From Jaltomata sinuosa (lineage: Eukaryota; Streptophyta; Magnoliopsida; Solanales; Solanaceae), in NCBI GenBank assembly GCA_003996215.1, contig QJPP01003155.1, positions 218,245-282,244 on the forward strand: DNA of 64,000 nucleotides, written 5' to 3'. Each line of letters opens with the position of its first letter. Within the stretch, counting starts at the first letter, position 1. Positions 21,952-32,644 of this stretch are shown here, piece after piece. The notes beneath the pieces are model-generated. The model was not told the DNA's origin, ran no database searches, and saw only the letters and a list, made by a program, of their open reading frames with translations. The position numbers were made by a program, and so were the translations under genes.

Positions 21952-24179
21952 ATGCCCGAGATCGTCGAGATGAACGACTCTGACACCACCCCCTCATCCG
22001 GAACACTAGGAGAAAGCTGGTTGTGTCCTCCTCCCAGTCTAGAGAGGAGGGGGGTAATGCACCTACTGAAGAACAAGAATCATCTTCCAGCTTGTCTGAG
22101 AACAGTGAAGATAATGATCATGCCAACACCAGAAAGGGGTTGGCTACCCGAGTTGAAAATGGAACAGAAAATAAATCGGGAGATGAGGATGGCTTGGGGT
22201 CCGAGCATAGTGAGGCAAGAGAAGAGGCGGGTAATGTTTAATCCGACACAGAGACTACCATGACAGAAAGGGACACTCCTTCACCTACTCTATCTGGACC
22301 TGGTGCTATATTGGGACTTGCAAGAGTGACACTCAGATAGAGCATCGACGGATCGAAGGATATATTTGATTACGGCCTTGAGGTGATAGGAAGGGGACAT
22401 CTGAGGAGACCTATTGTTGAAGAATGGAAGATAGATCCATTCAAACTCAAAAAATTCCCAAAATTGTATGCATATTTCCAGCATTACAAGTTGGGCTGGA
22501 CAAGCAAGCCCCTTCCAGATTATCAGCCGACTCTCGTGAGAGAGTTCTATGCCAATTATCAAGTCATCCAGGAGGGGTTGTGTAAGAAGGGGTAGAAAAT
22601 TTCTGAATCGCACAATCTTGAGAGCGTCCTGGTAAGGGGTGTTCACATAAATATCTCGGCCAAAACCATCAACAGATTTCTATTCGGGCCAGGGTATGAG
22701 GCTCCACGAACACCTATGACTATGACTACTGGGTGAAGAATGAGGAAAAGGGGACAAAGTGGTTGGCCAAGCTCTTGACTACAACCGAGGCACCGAAGTG
22801 GCTAGACCAAGACAAGCCTGTGATTCATAAGGCATCTTTAACGTTTGAGGCAAAGTTTTGGTAGGTATTGGTGCAACTCCGATTGATGCTGATGGATGCC
22901 GACAATCAACTTACTCTGGAAAGGGCCATCCTAGTGGCCGGTATCATGTCCAAGTACAACCTCAATTTCGTCCAGATCATCGCAGGGGAAATTTGAGACA
23001 GAGCCATCAGGGTTGGTTCATCCTACCCATTTCCTTGTTTGATCACTGAGTTATGCGAAAAAGCCCAAGTTCGAAAGTATGCAGGGATTGATTGGGCTGT
23101 AAGAGCTGCAAGGACATACTATCCAGAGAGGTCCAAATATGAGATGCGTGTGCTGGGTTTGAGCAAGACTATCGAGACTTTGGCTCTTACATTGGAGTCA
23201 CATGCCCCGACACCAGAAGGGACAGTGTCTCCGATGCCTAGACCCACCCCACAAAGAAGCCAATTAGAGTATACTACAGCTGGCCCATCCACTACTATAG
23301 CTGGCCTGTCCTTTACTGCATTTGGTCTATCCGCCTCTGCAACAGCTTCACTGGAGGATCCAAAATCTATCTTTGCCTTCCATCCGATAAATTTTGCCTA
23401 TACGGTCCCGAGGACCATTGAGTTAAAAGCACAAATGAAGGCGTTTGTAGAGCAGTTCCAGCCAATTGTGAATGTTTCTATTCAAAGGGCCATAGAACCA
23501 TTTCTTCATGTAAATTCTCGGATTGATGCATTAGAGGATAGGGTGGATGAAATACTAAAAGATATGGGTGTGGTAGAGCTGAAATAGTTGAAAAAGGAGA
23601 TTGCTGAGCTTAAGGTCGATGTCGAGCAGTTGAAGAATCCCCCACCCTCTCAGGCTAAGGCAACAATAGTCTTGCCACGTATTGCACCGGAGCCCATGCT
23701 CAATCTATGGGATTTTGTGGATCCCGACCTCCGAATGGCCAACTTGGACCCAACAGCAACAAAGGAGCCTAAAAAACGAGCTGCATTACCTCCTGATCCC
23801 TTTGAGCGCAAAAAAAGACGAAAAGCAAAGAAAGCAGGTTCAAGCCGATGATGCTCCTCTTAGCCCAAACTCACAAAAGAAACAAGAGGAGAGAGTTGAA
23901 AAGAAAGCCTGCAAAGAGCTGAAAAAAGCATCAAAAGAATCCCTGGCTATGCAGCAAATTGAGGTTGATGGAACTGGGACTGGTGGTTCCGCGAGTGGTG
24001 CTGCAGTACAGACAGAAGAAACTTCTTTAGACCCTATTGTGGGAGTTGGTGACATTGACTCTGCCCAGGCAGCTGATACTGTGATTGAGAGGACTGCAGA
24101 GGCAACCTCTATTGTTGAGACATCTACGAGAACTGAGTTGGAAGGCCCGACTTCTGCTACAATCGATGATGGTGCTTAG
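21952..24179 (+). pseudogene. Third ORF of B, putative plant transposon protein type
   Basis: It is collinear with the third ORF of A. There is a Ser/Glu-rich acidic N-terminal part (about 22023-22241), then a core with PTLVREFYANY and INRFLFGPGY, then YPFPCLITELCEKA. A coiled-coil part and a KKRRKAKKA basic run (about 23810) follow. Frames change near 22710 and 23850. Stops include TAA 22242, a TAG that replaces Trp in the AKFWW motif (about 22861), and TAG 23585. It ends at TAG 24177. The match to A is clear in the core and weak at the ends. Function unknown. Confidence 0.7.
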
Positions 24180-24291
24180 GTGCCACAGGTATGCCTAATA
24201 TCCCTCGCTTATCATTTTTCATGCATTGGGGACAATACACCACTTTTTAGAGGGGGTGGGGCAGCTGTGGTCATTTGGTGTATTTTTGTAG

Positions 24292-24375
24292 AGCGTTTTG
24301 GCAAAGTCTGAGCAGCCAAAATACTCGCGTCATGCCGCGACGTTAAATCAAGCGCTGCATGGGAGGCAACCCATG
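24292..24375 (+). ncRNA. Three-hairpin module, copy 4
   Basis: Arms AGCGTTTTGGC (24292-24302) and GCCAAAATACT (24315-24325) pair with one mismatch and one G-T around aaagtctgagca. The loop-closing pair is C-G, where copy 3 has T-A. CGTC/GACG is at 24328/24339, and CATGGG/CCCATG at 24358/24370. It lies about 110 bases after the stop of the third ORF. Confidence 0.7.
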
Positions 24376-25826
24376 ATGGTACTCGAATCCTTGGGGTTTT
24401 CTTGCCTGCGTTCTTTCCCTAAGGATTTTTAATTCTATTGAATCGGCATGTTTAGTTTAGGAAGTGTGTTCATAGAAGTGAATTAGAAACTAATTGTAAC
24501 CATGATTTTATTTTTTTGAAATAGAGTTCTGTGAAAAAATGGAGACCCCTCCAAAGTTTTGTGCAATAAAGTGTTAGAACTGACTTAGGTGGATCTGTAA
24601 ATGACAGCATGCATATAAATGAGACAAGTAGCTTAAGCTAAAGCATGAAATCGGTCGTTAGCTAATCTGTAGCCTTAACTCTGTGCCATGTGTGAAGTGA
24701 GCCACTTAATATCTGTTCTTGTTGTACTGTGCGATCTATAACTTGCCTGGTTAGTCATGCTTGGGTTGTAGAATGGGTTAGTTGGGACATGATTATAGGC
24801 CCTTTTTGAATTAGTCCACTTCAGCCAAAAATGACCTGCCAAAATGCTAAGTAATCCACTTGATCCCTAACTTTGAGCCGTAAAGTGAACCTTTTTGTTG
24901 TTAGCCTATTCACCTTCCCGTTTCCTATAAATCTCTATTTTGGCCCTGGTCCCTCATTGGACATAAAGCACCTCAACTCAGGCTAAAAGCCTAAGTTGAG
25001 GGTGGCTACTGTAGGAGTTAGTAGGAAGTGTTGGGTATGAAAAGAATGGTTAAGCAACAGAAAGAAAGAAATCGGGTGTGGTTGGTTTGCAAAAGAAAAA
25101 GAAAAGAAAAATGATAAATGAAAAGAAAAGAAAGAAAAGAAAGAAAAAAAATGAATGGAAAGACAAAGTGCAGTAATGCAATAGAAGCCACACCTGAAGC
25201 TTGATAAAAGTAGGAAAAGAGTGAAAGAAAGGAGAAAAAGGGAGGCAACCAGTAAGAACTGAAAAGTGGAGAAAATAATGAAGTAATTGTAGTCTCAAGG
25301 AGGGCATAGTCACTATTTACCCAAATGTACTATTCCCATCCCGAAGACTATATTACAAGCCTAGCAAAGTCCTATAGTGATCCTAACCGAACCATTTGAA
25401 AGCCGAAGCATAGAAAATAAGGGCAAGCCTATGGTATCATGCATGCACAACTTGAACTTCTTTGAGAGAGTGAGTGGTTTCCCAGTCCCTGAGTGTAAAT
25501 TGATATCTTGTGTGATTTGGGACTTCTTTGTTATGAGGGCACTAGAGTAGACTGGATTCCTAATTGCGTGGTTTAAATGTCTGGTGTGTATGCTAGCTTA
25601 CTCATAAATATCATGTTGTCACTCATGGATCCGTCTTGTGTTGTTCTGGTACTTTGTAAAAATGCACTGGTTTTTGAACTATCAAGGAGTGGGTACTATC
25701 TTGGAAAGTGAAAGTTTAACGAATCAGGTTGCCATTGTAGTTTTTGGTTTTCTTCTACTTAAGCATCATTTAGTTTTGTTTTTGTTTAGTACTTGAGGAC
25801 TAGCAAACATTCTAAGTTGAGGATGT
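24376..25826 (+). other. 3' noncoding region of B
   Basis: There is no supported ORF. A purine-rich low-complexity stretch lies at 25060-25280. The hairpin shared with A and C is at 24971-25001. The region ends in 'aagttgaggatgt' next to the LTR, the expected site of the polypurine tract. Confidence 0.5.
24971..25001 (+). other. Conserved hairpin upstream of the 3' LTR, B copy
   Basis: CCTCAACTCAGGCT and AGCCTAAGTTGAGG pair at 13 of 14 positions around AAA. It lies about 0.83 kb before the 3' LTR. Confidence 0.65.
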
Positions 25827-27392
25827 TGATGTGCCAAGATTTGACGGCACTTTCGATGCTTAAAATGAGGGATTTTTGGGAGTTCTTGAGTACACTTTGT
25901 TAGATTTAATGTCGTTTGTTAGTAGTGCAGGGACAAAGTATGAAATTGATGAAAGTAACAAAAGTTTGCAGTTTACTGGGCAAAAGACAGGCCACCACGG
26001 GTGTCACACCCACGATGGCCCATGAGGCAGACCGTTGGAATAAGACATCAGAGATTGCTAAGTCATTGGAGCCCAATGGGTTGGCATGACGCCTGTGGAA
26101 GACACAACAGGACATCGCAGTTCCCATCAAAGTACTCCAGGGAAGCATGCAAGAAGCCAAGGAAGGGCAACGAGCGCTACGACGCCCGTCACACCCTCGA
26201 TGGCCCATTACTATCGCCCGTGGAAATAAGGTAGGGGAGCTGGAGAAGACCCCAAGGCAGACAACGTGAAGACCACGATGGACGTCGCAGCCTCGACGGC
26301 CCATCACCTCAGCCCATCAAACCAAGGTAGGAGCCTGGAATTAAAGACATGAAGAATGCCGACGGGCACCCACGATGCCTGTCACAACCACGACGGCCCA
26401 TGGGGCATCCCATCGGCACTGTCGAGTCCAGCTTCTCCTATTTTTATTAGGATTTGGTTTCTTTGTCTATAAATACTTTCCCTTAGGTTTTATTTTTGGT
26501 TGTTACGCATATATTTGGAAGAGATACTACATTATTGTTTTGGTATTGATTCTAAACACAAGTTCTTGATTAATTAAAAGCGTTCTTGATATTTTTCTTG
26601 AAGATCTCAGATTTCTTTACTCCAACTTGTAAGTATCTATTGATGATTGCTCAAACAAACATTAATTATGTACTAATGAACATGAGTAGCTAAATCCCAC
26701 AACTAGGGTTGTGGGAACCATGAAAGATTATTGAAGTAGGCAAAGTGATTAGTAATTCTAGGATGATATTTGTGCATGCATTGTTCTTCCCTTCGTAATG
26801 ATTGCTTTCTAGCAGTGTACAATGTTAGAACTCACTTTATCCTTACTTGCCGGACCAATGAGGTAACATATGGGAAAAGGGTTGTTCAACGATGGAGATT
26901 TGAGGCTACCAATCCTTATCTAATAGCTTGACCTTGTATGGGAATAGCTAATCTGGGATCTAGGGTAAGGGTTAGTAGAGCATACACCCGCGACCGGACC
27001 AAGGCATGTGGTGAAATTTGTCTAGCTACCGGACCAAGGTGTTAGATGAACCCAACTTACCGATTTTGCATGCTAAGTATCAACCTAGGTTACCAAGTAC
27101 AAAAGCCTTACTAAGTTATGATCTCATGGGGAACACGACCCTAGTCGCTCATACTATTGATAACGACTGTTGAAATTGACACCTGTTACTTGTTTACATT
27201 CTAGCTACTACTATTACTTGTTACTTTAAACCCCCCCTTTCGAGGGAAATAAATGACTAAAAATGCGAGTAAACATTAATCGACCATAGTCCTACCATAT
27301 TCCCTGTGGGATCAACCCCAACCTTTGTTGGGTTCTATATTTGATCAGCGACTGCTTACACTTCTGAAAGGAGGTGTAATTTGGGCGTATCA
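25827..27392 (+). repeat. 3' LTR of element B
   Basis: It starts TGATGTGCC and ends GGGCGTATCA, 1566 bases. Five palindrome-rich units are marked by GAyGGCCCAT at 26013, 26199, 26295 and 26392, with a weaker one near 26107. The spacing is about 93-97 bases. TATAAATA lies at 26468-26475. The distal part has the 'ctgtgggatcaaccccaacc' stretch found in A and D. Confidence 0.88.
26468..26475 (+). promoter_or_regulatory. TATA box of the LTR of B
   Basis: TATAAATA follows the minisatellite by about 50 bases, as in A and D. Confidence 0.6.
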
Positions 27393-28506
27393 GTGGATTG
27401 ATGCAGAAACATTCCATTCTTGAGTGGAAATGGGAAGGGATCACTATGGACTTTATAGCGCGGTTTCCACATACTTCTTTGGGGTTTGACTCTATTTGGG
27501 TTGTGGTTGATAGGTTGACTAAGTCTGCACCCTTCTTGCCGGTTCACTCTATCTATAGTGTAGAGAGGTTAGCCCAAATTTATCTCTATGAGGTGGTTCA
27601 TTTTCATGGGTTTCCAGCTTCTAATATTTTAGATCATGGCCCTTAGCTTACCTCGCATTTCTGGAGGACTATTCAGCGTGAGATAGGTACAGAGGTTCAT
27701 CTTAGAACTTCATTCCATCCTTAAAAAGATGGCCAGTCTGAGAAGACTATCCAGGTCCCGGAGGACATGTTATGGGCCTGTATTCTTGGATTTGGAGGTT
27801 CATGGGATCAGTATGTGCCTTTGGCAGAGTTTGCATATAATAATAGTTACCATTCTAGCATTGGCATGACACCTTTTGAGGTGTTGTATGGTAGGCATTG
27901 AAGAGCGCCAGTGGGTTAATTTGAGAGTTTGGAGTCCAGGATGCAGTGTACAGACTTGCTTCATGATTCATTAAATAGAGTCTGGGTAATTCAGGATAGA
28001 CTTTGGGCAACCCAGAGTAGGCTGAAGATCTACGCAGATCATAGACTTTGTGCCTTAGAGTTTAGTGTTAGCGATCTGGTATTCCTTTGAGTGTCTCCCA
28101 TGAAATACATGATGAGATTCGGTAGGTGGCGCAAGCTTAGTCCCAGGAATATTGGGTCATTTGAGATTCTTCAGAGGGTTGGTAGCATTGCTTATCTATT
28201 AGCTTTTCCTCTAATATTTTCAGCTATGCATCTAGTCTTCCATGTATCGATGTTGAGGCGGTATGTTCCAAATGAGTCACATATGTTGTAGTGGGATTCA
28301 ATGAAGTTGGATGAGAGTTTGACCTTTGTTGAAGAGCCGGTGGCCATCTAGCCAGAGATATCAGGAGATTGAGGTCTAGAGACATTCATATGGTTATGGT
28401 TCAGCGAAGGCATCGTTTGGTTGAGGGGGCTACATAGGAGACCGAGAGAGAGATGTGGGCTCAATATCTGGAGTTGTTTGAGCCTTCAAGCACTCCTTTT
28501 TCTTGA
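27393..28506 (+). pseudogene. pol: Integrase and C-terminal part of a Tekay/Del-like element (E)
   Basis: It starts inside integrase with ILEWKWEGITMDF and continues through VVVDRLTKSA, the decayed P*KDGQSEKTIQ motif and FAYNNSYHSS. It then runs through VSPMKYMMRFG and a tail that would include the chromodomain region. The same motif order is seen in element L at 63700-64000. There are at least seven in-frame stops, and the 5' part is lost where the LTR of B abuts it. B seems to have inserted here. Confidence 0.82.
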
Positions 28507-28542
28507 CATTCACGGATGAAAGTGACTTTTAGTAGTAGATGA

Positions 28543-31414
28543 TGTAATGACCCTTCTGGTCATTCCCGCATTTTTGCTTTGTTTATATTGTGAGAGCTTG
28601 CCTGTACTAGACCCAAGTCATTTATGACTTGCTAGGACCAGTGGTTCAGTGTCTGAGCCGTTCATTAGGTCATTATGACCATTTCCCTGTTTTAGAGTTT
28701 TTTTGAGCTTTAACTTAGGAAATCATTGTCTTCGGTCAATGTTTTTGGTAAACATGCTCAGAATCGAATTTCGATAGTTTTGTTAGCTCTGGTGGGTGGA
28801 TTCTGATCTAGTTGGACCCTTGGTTGGGGTCTGAGAGCTTCCAATTTGGATTTATTTTGCTTTTTGTGTTTTCTGGCCAGTCGAACTTGGAAGTTTGACT
28901 TTGGTCAAGATTGCCTTGGCGTGCCCCTAGGACAGCGCTGGTAGCCTATATATTGGCCTCCTTCTCCATTTCATTTCCAACATCATCCAAAACATTTTCC
29001 TCTATTTGTTTTAAGCTCCAAAGCTTCTTTACCAGTTCTGATCCATTCCAAAGTGCTGGGGTGATCATATCTTTTCCGTGCTCGTTTCCTTGTCATAATT
29101 TGGTAAGTTTTCTTATTTAATTCCATTAAATTTCCCTTAAATTCCCTTTTTGTTCTTGAGAATTATGGGGCTGTTTCGAGCCCTTTTGTTGCTCAATTTC
29201 TGCTCAATATCTGAGCATGTGCTCCTGGCAAGGTTGGGAGTATTGTAGTTTTTTTCATTTTGATTTTGGGTTGCAGGGCCCACGAGCCCGCTTTTGACCC
29301 AAATTTCGACTCAGCTAAACTTTTAGCAATTTGGGTGTCATTAGCTTTGTTTTAACGTGTAAATTGCGTTCTTGATAGTGTGATTGCTGTTTGGAGCTTC
29401 TCGGAGCAGTTCAGGCTCGGGCTTGGGCTTCCCAACATCTTGTCATCAGACGCCACGTAAGTTACAACTTCTATACCTTAGACTTTGCGTATATAGGCTA
29501 TAATTGTACTATTTAGCATATTTGGGTTGGGTTTACTAGGTAGGCACCCCAGATATTGTCCACTTTCTTTCAATCCGTCCTATTTCATACATTCATTTTA
29601 GTATTCGAATTTGTTTCGTAGTATCACCCCTTGTGGCCTCGTGTGGCATTGTATTTGCCTTTGGACCATAGATGGTGGGTTAATTGGGAAATGCCACTGA
29701 GTCTTGAACATCGATTTACTTTAATGAGTTGGTTATCTGTGTTGTAGAGCAGATTGAGCCTGTGCAGGGCCGGTAGGTTGATTGTGAGTCATTGGGCTAT
29801 TGATTAATTGCGATCATATCATCATTATCATGCAAAGGGTTTTTCGCGTTGATTTTTATTACTACTATGGCAGCGGGCCAAATTATCACCGGTTTTCTAA
29901 CTTTACATGGCCCCGCGGGCCTATTATCCATATAAATGGATTTAAACTGGTTTTTATGGATCTTCTTGGAGTAAAAGGGATTTTCAGATGATTTTTAAAT
30001 TGATTCTAGACTCGGCTAGGCTAGAGTGATAAATATGATTTTCTACTGATTTCGAACTGATTCTAGACTCAGCTGGGATGGAGTACTAAACATGATCTAC
30101 TACTAATTTTGATACGAAACTAGGCTCGGCTCGGCTGGGGCGCTAGACATGACTTTTTCTACTGATTATAGGCACAGATAAATTTTGGACATGGTTATTG
30201 AGATACTGAGAGTTGTATGTGGTCATGGAGACCTCCATAGACTTTGCCAATCCGGACTAGGGGCTACGGGCCAAGAGTACCGAAGGAGGGGTATAGGAGT
30301 AGTAGGGGTATATAGGGGAAGCCTTCAATGGGTCCTAATTGCTGGGCCTACAGGCAACAGAGGAGGTGCATACGGTACCACTTGATTATATCATATCATA
30401 TCATTCAGTTTGTGTAAAGTTCCACCCTTGTTTGCTATTTGTTGAGTGTATGCTCTGGTAGTATGGGATGTCTGAGGGTTTGTTTTCACTAGTATGTGTT
30501 CCTAGGGTGTATGTGCGTCCATTGGGACAGTAGGTAAATTGCTTTTCCTTGATCCTATTGTAGTACTTGTTCATATTATAGCTAATTGTGAGTTATTCTC
30601 TGATCATCCTTCCCTTGTGAGATTTATTGCTAGCATAAATATGTTTATTTTATTTTCTTTCTTTTCCCTTTATTTAAGGTTAATGTATACCACCTTTTTT
30701 TAAAAATCTCTGTATATATTGTTGATGCAAGGATCCAGCTACGTTCTCTATTCTTTCACTTGTGTTCTGTGATATATATATATCATATGTGGCTAGCATA
30801 TTACTCTTGTATTCTCCTTGTCTTCTATATAAGGCTAGCTTCCATGTGTTTTCCTTTGTTTGCTTTTGTGACTACTTTCGTCATTATATGCTATTTACTA
30901 CTTTTATATCTTATATGCACTCAGTCGACCTATGATGCCTATTGGGTATCCAGTGCTTTGCAATTGGTGCTCATACTACACTTCTGCATCTTCCTGATGC
31001 AGATCCTAGTGTGAGCTATCATCGTTGACCGTGTGGATACTCGTGAAGCTTTTGGACATTCAAGACTAGGGTGAGCTCTTGATGATCGGGGCTTGATAAT
31101 ATCTCCTCTTTTGGTATGTTTACTCTTTGCTTATTCAAAGACAATTGTATATTTTATTTTGTACTCCCTCTTGTACTCTATTAGTAGTGCCTTCTGTACT
31201 GCGATACCAGGTCGTGGGATGGTCTAGCTTTCTCTTTATATATATAGTCTTGTTGCTCTATGTCTATACTTCTTTATCTTGCTTCCGTTTATTTTTCTTC
31301 TTCCGCGTGCTTGCTCAGAGTGTAGCCCATTACTAACTGTTCTGGGTTACATGGATCGGTTTGCCTACAAGGGCTTGTAGGTGCAATCATGACCTGAGAA
31401 ATTGGGTCGTGACA
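28543..31414 (+). mobile_element. 3' LTR of element E
   Basis: The LTR starts TGTAATGACCC and ends GGGTCGTGACA, 2872 bases. It follows the pol tail after a short stretch ending agtagtagatga, as expected for a 3' LTR. It is related over its length to LTR L (56421-59666) and to LTR J on the minus strand. Shared blocks include 'cctgtgcagggccggtagg' and the end box 'tagcccattactaac'. No ORF inside is credible. A TATA-like ctatatattgg lies near 28947. Confidence 0.85.
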
Positions 31415-32644
31415 TATAAAATTATGGAGTTGATTTTGAGAATTGTTTAAATAAAGCACGGACGTAAAAATGTGGCAAAAGACATGGCTACCAGCGCCCC
31501 TCATGGTTACAAGCCTAAGCTCATCGCGATGGTTCACCATAGTGAATGAGGACTTATCGCGATGGTCCATCATGATGAAGCATCCCTCATCGCGATGAAG
31601 GCACGAGATAGAAACTTGAATTTCCCTGTTCAGCCTTTAAAACCTTTTCCAATAGGAGGTTTTCTCCTAAGAATTCACCAACACTCTCCCAACTCTAAAA
31701 AAGCAAGAAAATATAGGAAAAGCTCTCAAAAGTAGGGCCAAATTCTCTCCTCCACGTGGTGACTATTCCTCCGGACTTCTTGGGACATGGACAATATGCA
31801 AAATTGCATGCATCCTTGCATCAGCTTGGCATATGATGTAGGTTATGGTTAAATAATAGCAAGACTTGATTAGTAAGCATGATTCATGTAAAGAAATTAA
31901 TGGAGACAACATGCTTAGTCCTTCGGTCATGGAGTCTGGATGGTAATGACTAGATATGGTTGATAATCCTGGAATCTGTGAATGATTATGTGTTGTTAGT
32001 TATTCATGTAGATAATGCTTAAAATGTATAAATTGAGACTTAAACTTTATGCTTGATAACTAGGTGATGCCTGAAAAATAGAGAAGACTAGTCGGTATAT
32101 AGAATAAACTCTAGAATGAATCTTAATTTATTTATGATAAGTTTGGATGTCTATGTGAATTGGTTGCAGCCTTATGGTGATAGCTTGGGAATCCTTGGTA
32201 GGATGGTCATATATGTACGCCCTGAATTAGGGGACAAGGAATGACTAATAAGAATACTTAATAAGGAGATTCGATAAAATACGGGAATTAGTTGGTATTA
32301 AAGGGTAAGATGAATCATGATCCAACACCCAGAGAATGCACCCCAGGTTAAATATCAATAAGGGAGTGAGATGCTAGACCTAAGTAGAGGCTGGGGATCT
32401 ACATTATCATGAATAATCTAAGTAAGGTTGTATGCCTCGCATCAAATTAGAGTTAAGACTCATCTTATTTCATGTTGTGTGGTAGAACTGTGTAACTTGT
32501 GATTGGTCTTTGAACGTGGTTGAATTATATGTGTTTTCCTGTTATGTTTGTATAAATAGACTAAATGAATAGGAAGTGATAAGTGAGCTGAAATGGAAAA
32601 GTGTGATAGTGTTTAGGCACTGTGTGTATTTCTGAGAGGATAAG
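31415..32644 (+). mobile_element. LTR G, left part
   Basis: The sequence has CATCGCGATG palindromes (31510-31600), a TATA-like 'cctttaaaacc' and a leader-like stretch. It continues at 41712 once F is removed. Its own start is missing because E abuts it at 31414. No ORF is supported. The call rests on continuity with 41712-42894 and on the layout. Confidence 0.5.

Larger units (their letters stand above)
18046..27392 (+). mobile_element. 5'-truncated Athila-like element B
   Basis: The element starts abruptly inside the RT domain and runs through RNase H, integrase, the third ORF and a complete 3' LTR. It is the same family type as A but clearly diverged from it. It has lost its 5' LTR, gag, protease and the first part of RT at a junction with element C. 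No target-site duplication can be checked because the left end is missing. Confidence 0.88.

Noticed and set aside
25236..25256. gggaggcaacc, like hairpin III of the module
   Set aside because: The partner arm and hairpins I and II are missing. It is a chance match in a purine-rich stretch.
27393..28506. Host gene with integrase-like domain
   Set aside because: Many stops, directly followed by an LTR, and the same motif order as element L. It is a retroelement remnant.
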